Positions 5,394-9,691 of a stretch of DNA of 9,691 nucleotides are shown one piece after another. Below the pieces are notes generated by a model. The model worked only from the letters and a program-made list of their open reading frames with translations, did no database searches and was not told the DNA's origin. Both the position numbers and the translations under genes were made by a program. Source of the stretch: Methanomassiliicoccus sp. UBA386 (lineage in GTDB: Archaea > Thermoplasmatota > Thermoplasmata > Methanomassiliicoccales > Methanomassiliicoccaceae); the NCBI GenBank assembly GCA_002498285.1, contig DAGU01000003.1, positions 1-9,691 of the forward strand, given 5' to 3'. Within the stretch, counting starts at the first letter, position 1; each line of letters starts with the position of its first letter.

Positions 5394-6191
5394 TCACCTG
5401 TCGATGCTGGCCAGGAATGTCATCTCCTCTCTTAGGAGGGAGCGGAGAAGTTCGAGAGGAAGCATGTGGCCTCCGTCCAGCTGGACCGTGCGGGCCCCTC
5501 GGTGCTCCGCCAGCTCCCTTGCCGAGGACGGAGGAACGAGGCGGTCGTCCTTCCCCCACACGGCCAGGGAGGGGCAGGAGATCCGGCCGCAGTCCTTTAC
5601 GGCATCATGCCGCAGCATCGCTTCGAACTGCTTCCGTACCCCGTTCCAGCACGTCCATCCATATCTCCGGGCCCTTCCCTTGATCACGTGCTCCCTCCAC
5701 CGCTCGTTCTCAAGGAACTGCGGAGAGAACACCCAGGGGGTCATGAGCTCGCTTATTGCTCTGGGGTCCCGCCCTTCCTCCCCCGCCTTCACCCACTCCT
5801 GGTAGATGCTTCTCTGTTCGTCAGTGAGGCGGGCCGGGGTACATATGGTGATCAGGCTCTTGACCCTTCCAGGCCGCCTCGCCGCGATCGCCTGGGCGAT
5901 GAGGCCCCCCATGCCGTGCCCTATGATGTGGGCCTTGTCCAGACCGATCAGGTCTATCAATGAGGCCGCATCCTGGGCCATTGTCTCGATGGTGTACGGC
6001 TCTGCCGGAGAATCGGACCTGCCAGAGCCGCGATTGTCCAGAGCCAGGACGAAGTGGCATGATGCCAATGTCCCCAACTGGAATGTCCAGGAGGAGAGGT
6101 CCTCCCCGATGTCGGCCAGTAGCAGCACTGGATCCCCCCTCCCCATCATCTCAAGATGCAGCGCGGTCCCGTTGGCCCTGATGTAGGTCAT
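5394..6191 (-). CDS. alpha/beta-hydrolase-fold protein with Gly at the nucleophile position
   Basis: A 265-aa protein of the alpha/beta hydrolase superfamily, similar in layout to small esterases, lactonases and epoxide-hydrolase-like enzymes. Family landmarks are DNRGSGRSD (52-60), the nucleophile elbow GHGMGG (91-96), a variable cap region (about 120-195), the acid-loop segment WGKDDRLVPP with D216, and GGH with H242. In the usual GXSXG elbow the third residue is the catalytic Ser; here residue 93 is Gly (codon GGC, plus-strand 5913-5915). The HG oxyanion motif after the first strand is also replaced (LLLADIGED, 23-31). The protein may be non-hydrolytic, use another mechanism, or be an inactive relative; Asp and His are kept. 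There is no frameshift, so it is not an obvious pseudogene. Start ATG 6191 has no clear ribosome site. It diverges from the aldehyde dehydrogenase. Confidence 0.88.
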   Translation of the reverse strand: MTYIRANGTALHLEMMGRGDPVLLLADIGEDLSSWTFQLGTLASCHFVLALDNRGSGRSDSPAEPYTIETMAQDAASLIDLIGLDKAHIIGHGMGGLIAQAIAARRPGRVKSLITICTPARLTDEQRSIYQEWVKAGEEGRDPRAISELMTPWVFSPQFLENERWREHVIKGRARRYGWTCWNGVRKQFEAMLRHDAVKDCGRISCPSLAVWGKDDRLVPPSSARELAEHRGARTVQLDGGHMLPLELLRSLLREEMTFLASIDR

Positions 6192-6320
6192 GAGCGGCTA
6201 ACAAAAAAGGCGCTCGCGCGTAGACAATACTTGCCCCGAATTATTCTCGGCCGGGCGGACGACCTTCGCAGCAGCAAGGTTATTCATGAAACGGCTGCAT
6301 TAACGGCCGTGCCCGCTGGA
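6192..6320. promoter_or_regulatory. divergent intergenic region between hydrolase and aldehyde dehydrogenase
   Basis: A 129-bp spacer between two divergent genes, so it must hold both promoters if they are separately transcribed. Candidates are weak: TTATTCAT (about 6280-6287) about 35 bp before the ATG at 6321 on the plus strand, and GTATTGTCT (6231-6223) or GAATAATTC (about 6246-6238) on the minus strand. No palindrome like those at 4456 and 4523 is present here. Confidence 0.3.
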
Positions 6321-7877
6321 ATGGAACGGATAGTGAAGTACAACCCCGCCACCCTGGAGCTGGTGGGGGAGCTGGACAGCACTCCCTTGAATGACATCCC
6401 ACTCATCTTACAGAGGTCAAGGGCCGCCCAGGCTGAATGGGCCGCCCGGCCGCTGGCAGAGCGCCGGAGGACGCTGAAGCGGTTGCAGGAGCACGTCGCG
6501 TCAAACGTCGATAGCATCGCCAAGGTGGTCTGCCAGGAGACGGGCAAGCCCCGTGTGGAGGCGATCAACGCCGATCTGATGACCTCCCTCAGCGCTGCCA
6601 TGTACTCGGTGGAGAGGATGCCATCGCTGTTCCGTCCCCGCGCCGTCGGATTTGGGAAGCTCTCTATAATGATGAGGTACCTGAGGCGGCACTCCTACAT
6701 CCAGCCACGCCCCCTGGGCGTGGTGGCCATCATCGCCCCTTGGAACTACCCATTTGGAATACCGTTCTCCCAGGCCGTCATGGCGGTGGCCGCCGGCAAC
6801 GCCGTCGTGCTGAAGCCATCGCCGGAGGCGCCCTTCACCGGTCTGGAGGTGCGGAAGGCGTTCATCGCCGCCGGAGCGCCGGAGGGCCTGGTCCAGGTGG
6901 TGATCGGCAACGGCAGCGACGCGGGCAACGCGCTGGCATCGTCGGACGTCGACCGTGTTATTTTCACAGGCAGCACCGAGGTCGGAAGAAAGGTCATGGC
7001 CGCCGCCGTGCAGAGGCTTAACCCCGTCACCATGGAGCTGGGCGGGAAGGACCCCATGGTGGTGATGGGCGATGCCGATCTGCCTCGTGCCTCGGCCGCT
7101 GCGGCATGGGGCTGCTACGTGAACGCGGGACAGACCTGCGTGTGCATCAAGCGGATATATGTCCATGAGAGCGTCTACCAGCCGTTCCTCGAGATGTTCA
7201 GCGAGAGCGTCTCGCGCATCAAGCTGGGCTATGGTTGGGACGATCCAGAGGTAGGAATGGGTCCGCTCATCAGCGATCGTGCGGTGAAGGACATGGAGGC
7301 TCAGGTGGCCAGGGCGGTGGAGCAGGGCGGAACTGTCCTCTTCGGAGGCCGCCGGACGGACATGAAGGGCCACTTCTTCGAGCCGACCGCCATCGTGGAC
7401 GTCGAGCAGTCATCGGACATCGTGCAGAAGGAGACGTTCGGGCCGATCGTGGCGATCCTCCGATTCCGAACGGATGTGGAAGCCATCGCCCTGGCGAACG
7501 ATTCGTCCTACGCGCTCTCCGGCTCGGTTTGGACGTCCGACCTAGCGAGGGGGAGGTCGATCGCCGAGAGAATGAGCGGCGGCACCGTCAGCGTGAACAA
7601 CGTCGGCTACACCTTCGGCCTCGCATCCACGCCATGGGGCGGAAGGAAGGACAGCGGGTTCGGGTACACTCACGGGGAGGAAGGCTTCGCCGAGCTGCTG
7701 GAGCCTCATCACGTGCACGTGGACCGGGGGCGGTTCGCGCGAGAGCTGTGGTGGCATCCCTACGGGCGGGAAGGCCTTGAACTATCCAAGGGTCTGGTGG
7801 ACATAGGCTTCCTAGGTCAGTATGGTAGAGCGGCAGCGCTGCTGCCTCGCGTGAGGCGGCGAATGAAGGGCCGCTGA
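6321..7877 (+). CDS. NAD(P)-dependent aldehyde dehydrogenase
   Basis: A 518-aa aldehyde dehydrogenase that oxidises an aldehyde to the acid (or acyl adduct) with NAD(P). Counted from this ATG, motifs are APWNYPFG with N142, KPSPEAP starting at K165, the dinucleotide loop FTGSTEVG (215-222), general base E239 in MELGGKDP, and the catalytic cysteine C273 in NAGQTCVC. The late ETFGPI segment and PWGG-KDSGFG are also present. All catalytic residues are intact. It is somewhat longer than the usual 480-500 aa: after the SGFG segment comes a C-terminal tail with RELWWHPYG, a mildly hydrophobic stretch and a basic end (RVRRRMKGR), a tail style seen in some aldehyde dehydrogenases of hydrophobic substrates. 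The frame extends upstream to 6156 but that would overlap the divergent hydrolase; GTG 6309 is an alternative start. Substrate unknown. It is followed after 42 bp by the copper ATPase on the same strand. Confidence 0.92.
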   Translation: MERIVKYNPATLELVGELDSTPLNDIPLILQRSRAAQAEWAARPLAERRRTLKRLQEHVASNVDSIAKVVCQETGKPRVEAINADLMTSLSAAMYSVERMPSLFRPRAVGFGKLSIMMRYLRRHSYIQPRPLGVVAIIAPWNYPFGIPFSQAVMAVAAGNAVVLKPSPEAPFTGLEVRKAFIAAGAPEGLVQVVIGNGSDAGNALASSDVDRVIFTGSTEVGRKVMAAAVQRLNPVTMELGGKDPMVVMGDADLPRASAAAAWGCYVNAGQTCVCIKRIYVHESVYQPFLEMFSESVSRIKLGYGWDDPEVGMGPLISDRAVKDMEAQVARAVEQGGTVLFGGRRTDMKGHFFEPTAIVDVEQSSDIVQKETFGPIVAILRFRTDVEAIALANDSSYALSGSVWTSDLARGRSIAERMSGGTVSVNNVGYTFGLASTPWGGRKDSGFGYTHGEEGFAELLEPHHVHVDRGRFARELWWHPYGREGLELSKGLVDIGFLGQYGRAAALLPRVRRRMKGR

Positions 7878-7919
7878 CCAGGACAAAGGTGATAGCTCTT
7901 CTCCTGCAATCAATATTCG

Positions 7920-9691
7920 ATGGTCGACCACCGAGACCACCAAGAGCATGGAACCGCTGGCGTAGAGGAAGAGGGGCAACCACATCATGAGCTGAAGGGC
8001 CATGGCGGCCACGATCCCTCGTCGCCGAGGCCCTCCCATGGGGACCATGGCGGCCACGCTTCCATGATGGCCGACTACTGGAGACGCTTCGTGGTCTCCA
8101 TGGTCCTGACCGTTCCGGTCCTGGCGCTGTCGCCGATGATACAGGAATGGTTCGGCTACTCTCTCCAGTTCCGGGGAAGCCTACTGCTGCTGTTCGCCCT
8201 GTCCACCGTCGTCTACCTCTACGGCGGATGGCCGTTCCTGAAGGGGCTGGTGCGCGAGCTGTCGGATCGCCGCCCGGGCATGATGACCCTGGTCGGCCTG
8301 GTCATCTCGGTCGCCTTCTTCTATAGCTCGGCGTCGGTGTTCGGGTTCGGTAGTGACATCCTATTCTGGGAACTGGCCACGCTGATCGACATCATGCTCC
8401 TCGGTCATATCATAGAGATGCGCTCGGTGATGGGCGCGTCTAGGGCATTGGAGGAACTGGCCAAGGTCATGCCGTCCATCGCCCACGTTGTCGTCGACGG
8501 CGGCACCCAGGACGTTCGGGTGAGCGAATTGAAGGTCGGCGATCATGTCCTGGTGAAGCCGGGGGAGAAGGTCCCGGCGGACGGCGTGGTGCGGGACGGC
8601 TCGTCTCACGTGGACGAGTCCCTGCTCACCGGCGAATCCATGCCCCAGGCCGCCGGCGAGGGCAGGGAGGTCATCGGCGGCTCGGTCAACGGCGAAGGCT
8701 CCCTGGTCGTCGAGGTCCTCCGGACCGGCGAGGAGACGTACCTCAACCAGGTGATCGAAGTGGTGAGAAAAGCGCAGGAGAGCCGCTCCCGCACACAGAA
8801 CCTTGCGGACCGCGCCGCCATGCTCCTCGTGATCATTGCCGTCTCCGCCGGCATCCTTACCTTCGCGGCCTGGGCCCTCATGGGCAACGGCGCGAGCTTT
8901 GCCGTCGAGCGCGCCGTCACCGTCATGGTCATCTCCTGCCCCCACGCCCTCGGCCTGGCGATCCCGCTGGTGGTGGCCGTCTCCACATCCTTGGCCGCCA
9001 GCTCAGGTTTCCTGGTGAGGGAGCGGCAGGCCTTCGAAGACGCCAGAAGGATACGCTCGGTCATATTCGACAAGACCGGCACGCTGACCGAGGGAAGGTT
9101 GGGAGCGACGGACGTCCTCGCGTACGGCGGAAGGACCGAGGCCGAAGTGCTGGGCATGGCTGCCGCGGTGGAAGCGTCATCCGAGCATCCGATAGCCGTG
9201 GCCATCGGCCGCCGGGCCGTTGAGGACGGCGTGCATGTGCGACCGGCGGAAAGCTTCAAGGCGGTGGCCGGCCGGGGAGTGGAAGGCCTGGTCGACGGAA
9301 CTAAAGTGGAGGTCATGGGCCCCGGCCCGCTGCGGGAGCTAAACCTCGTTCCTCCCGATGCACGGGCTGAGGAACTCGCGTCCCGCGGCCGCACCGTCGT
9401 GTTCATCGTGGCCGAAGGCAGCGTCATCGGTGCGGTGGCCCTCGCTGACGTGGTGCGAGCCGAATCAAGAGGGGCGGTGGCCCGTCTGAAGGACCTGGGG
9501 ATCAGATGTATGATGCTCACCGGCGACAACCGCTTCGTCGCCAAGGCGGTGGCCGAGGAGCTGGGCCTGGATGAGCACTACGCGGAGGTGCTGCCGCACG
9601 AGAAGGCCGAAGTAGTCAAAAGGGTCCAGCGGGACGGGCCGGTGGCCATGGTGGGCGACGGCATCAACGACGCGCCGGCTCTGGTGCAGGC
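7920..9691 (+). CDS. copB: CopB-type copper/silver-translocating P-type ATPase (P1B, CPH motif), 3' end outside window
   Basis: Membrane heavy-metal exporter. The frame is open from ATG 7920 (in-frame stop at 7893) to the last base: 590 residues, incomplete. The first 48 residues contain ten His, including two HGGH motifs (28-31, 43-46), and no CXXC metal-binding domain. Hydrophobic segments follow from about residue 57. P-type motifs are TGES (237-240, actuator), CPH (340-342) in the transport helix, DKTGTLTEG with the phosphorylated D384, SEHP (H423) in the nucleotide domain, MLTGDN and GDGINDAP (from 579). A CPH helix with a His-rich N-terminus is the hallmark of the P1B-3 (CopB) class, linked to Cu and Ag export, as opposed to CPC CopA pumps. 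The His-rich start is preferred over ATG 8064 because it fits the class; no clear ribosome site precedes it. It may share a transcript with the aldehyde dehydrogenase. Confidence 0.93.
   Translation, partial: MVDHRDHQEHGTAGVEEEGQPHHELKGHGGHDPSSPRPSHGDHGGHASMMADYWRRFVVSMVLTVPVLALSPMIQEWFGYSLQFRGSLLLLFALSTVVYLYGGWPFLKGLVRELSDRRPGMMTLVGLVISVAFFYSSASVFGFGSDILFWELATLIDIMLLGHIIEMRSVMGASRALEELAKVMPSIAHVVVDGGTQDVRVSELKVGDHVLVKPGEKVPADGVVRDGSSHVDESLLTGESMPQAAGEGREVIGGSVNGEGSLVVEVLRTGEETYLNQVIEVVRKAQESRSRTQNLADRAAMLLVIIAVSAGILTFAAWALMGNGASFAVERAVTVMVISCPHALGLAIPLVVAVSTSLAASSGFLVRERQAFEDARRIRSVIFDKTGTLTEGRLGATDVLAYGGRTEAEVLGMAAAVEASSEHPIAVAIGRRAVEDGVHVRPAESFKAVAGRGVEGLVDGTKVEVMGPGPLRELNLVPPDARAEELASRGRTVVFIVAEGSVIGAVALADVVRAESRGAVARLKDLGIRCMMLTGDNRFVAKAVAEELGLDEHYAEVLPHEKAEVVKRVQRDGPVAMVGDGINDAPALVQ

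Noticed and set aside
6156..6320. N-terminal extension of the aldehyde dehydrogenase frame to 6156
   Set aside because: It would overlap the start of the divergent hydrolase and leave no promoter space; the added residues have no aldehyde dehydrogenase character.
7831..7850. GC-rich inverted repeat GGCAGCGCTGCTGCC near the end of the aldehyde dehydrogenase
   Set aside because: It is inside coding sequence encoding a run of small residues and is not followed by a T-run, so it is not supported as a terminator.
8606..9544. Minus-strand open frame of 312 codons, and smaller ones at 8361-8945, 7812-8057 and 7588-7983
   Set aside because: All are shadows of the continuous plus-strand P-type ATPase and aldehyde dehydrogenase frames; their translations are Ser/Thr/Arg/Pro rich without motifs.

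Overview
This is a GC-rich stretch that most resembles a methanogenic or related euryarchaeal/Thermoplasmatota genome; a Methanomassiliicoccales-type archaeon is my best guess. The evidence is a CCG-domain iron-sulfur protein of the HdrD/GlcF kind, a short archaeal-style zinc-ribbon protein (DUF2116-like), AT-rich TATA-like islands about 25-50 bp before several genes, GAGGT-type ribosome sites, and some starts with no such site (possible leaderless mRNAs). No rRNA, tRNA, CRISPR array, insertion sequence or phage gene is visible. Taxonomy is inferred from gene content only.

Layout. Positions 1-1562 (+) hold the C-terminal end of a CCG-domain Fe-S oxidoreductase, then dihydropteroate synthase (folP) overlapping it by 4 bp (GTGA). 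A small zinc-ribbon/membrane-anchor protein (1550-1747, -) converges on folP and overlaps its 3' end by 13 bp. An unrecognised protein of about 129 aa (1846-2235, +) diverges from it. From 2294 to 6191 four genes lie on the minus strand, in transcription order: an alpha/beta-hydrolase-fold protein (6191-5394), a ferredoxin-like Fe-S protein (5272-4580), a zinc-dependent medium-chain alcohol dehydrogenase (4443-3424) and an anthranilate-phosphoribosyltransferase-like protein (3412-2294). Rightwards on the plus strand are an NAD(P)-type aldehyde dehydrogenase (6321-7877) and a CopB-type CPH-motif copper/silver P-type ATPase (7920 to the window end, incomplete). The ATPase frame stays open to the last base and begins with a histidine-rich tail.

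The most informative non-coding region is 4444-4579, between the ferredoxin-like gene and the alcohol dehydrogenase. It carries two near-identical 19-bp palindromes (GTTGGATGATATRTCCAAC) 67 bp apart plus a third partial copy. One sits between a TATA-like box and the start codon of the dehydrogenase. This looks like a specific transcription-factor operator controlling the dehydrogenase and the tightly coupled TrpD-like gene.

Most proteins belong to known families. The points that depart from family norms are the Gly in place of Ser at the nucleophile elbow of the alpha/beta hydrolase, altered substrate-site motifs in the TrpD-like protein and its coupling to an alcohol dehydrogenase, and the missing cysteine in the second ferredoxin motif. 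I do not see an obviously new multi-gene defence or mobile system.
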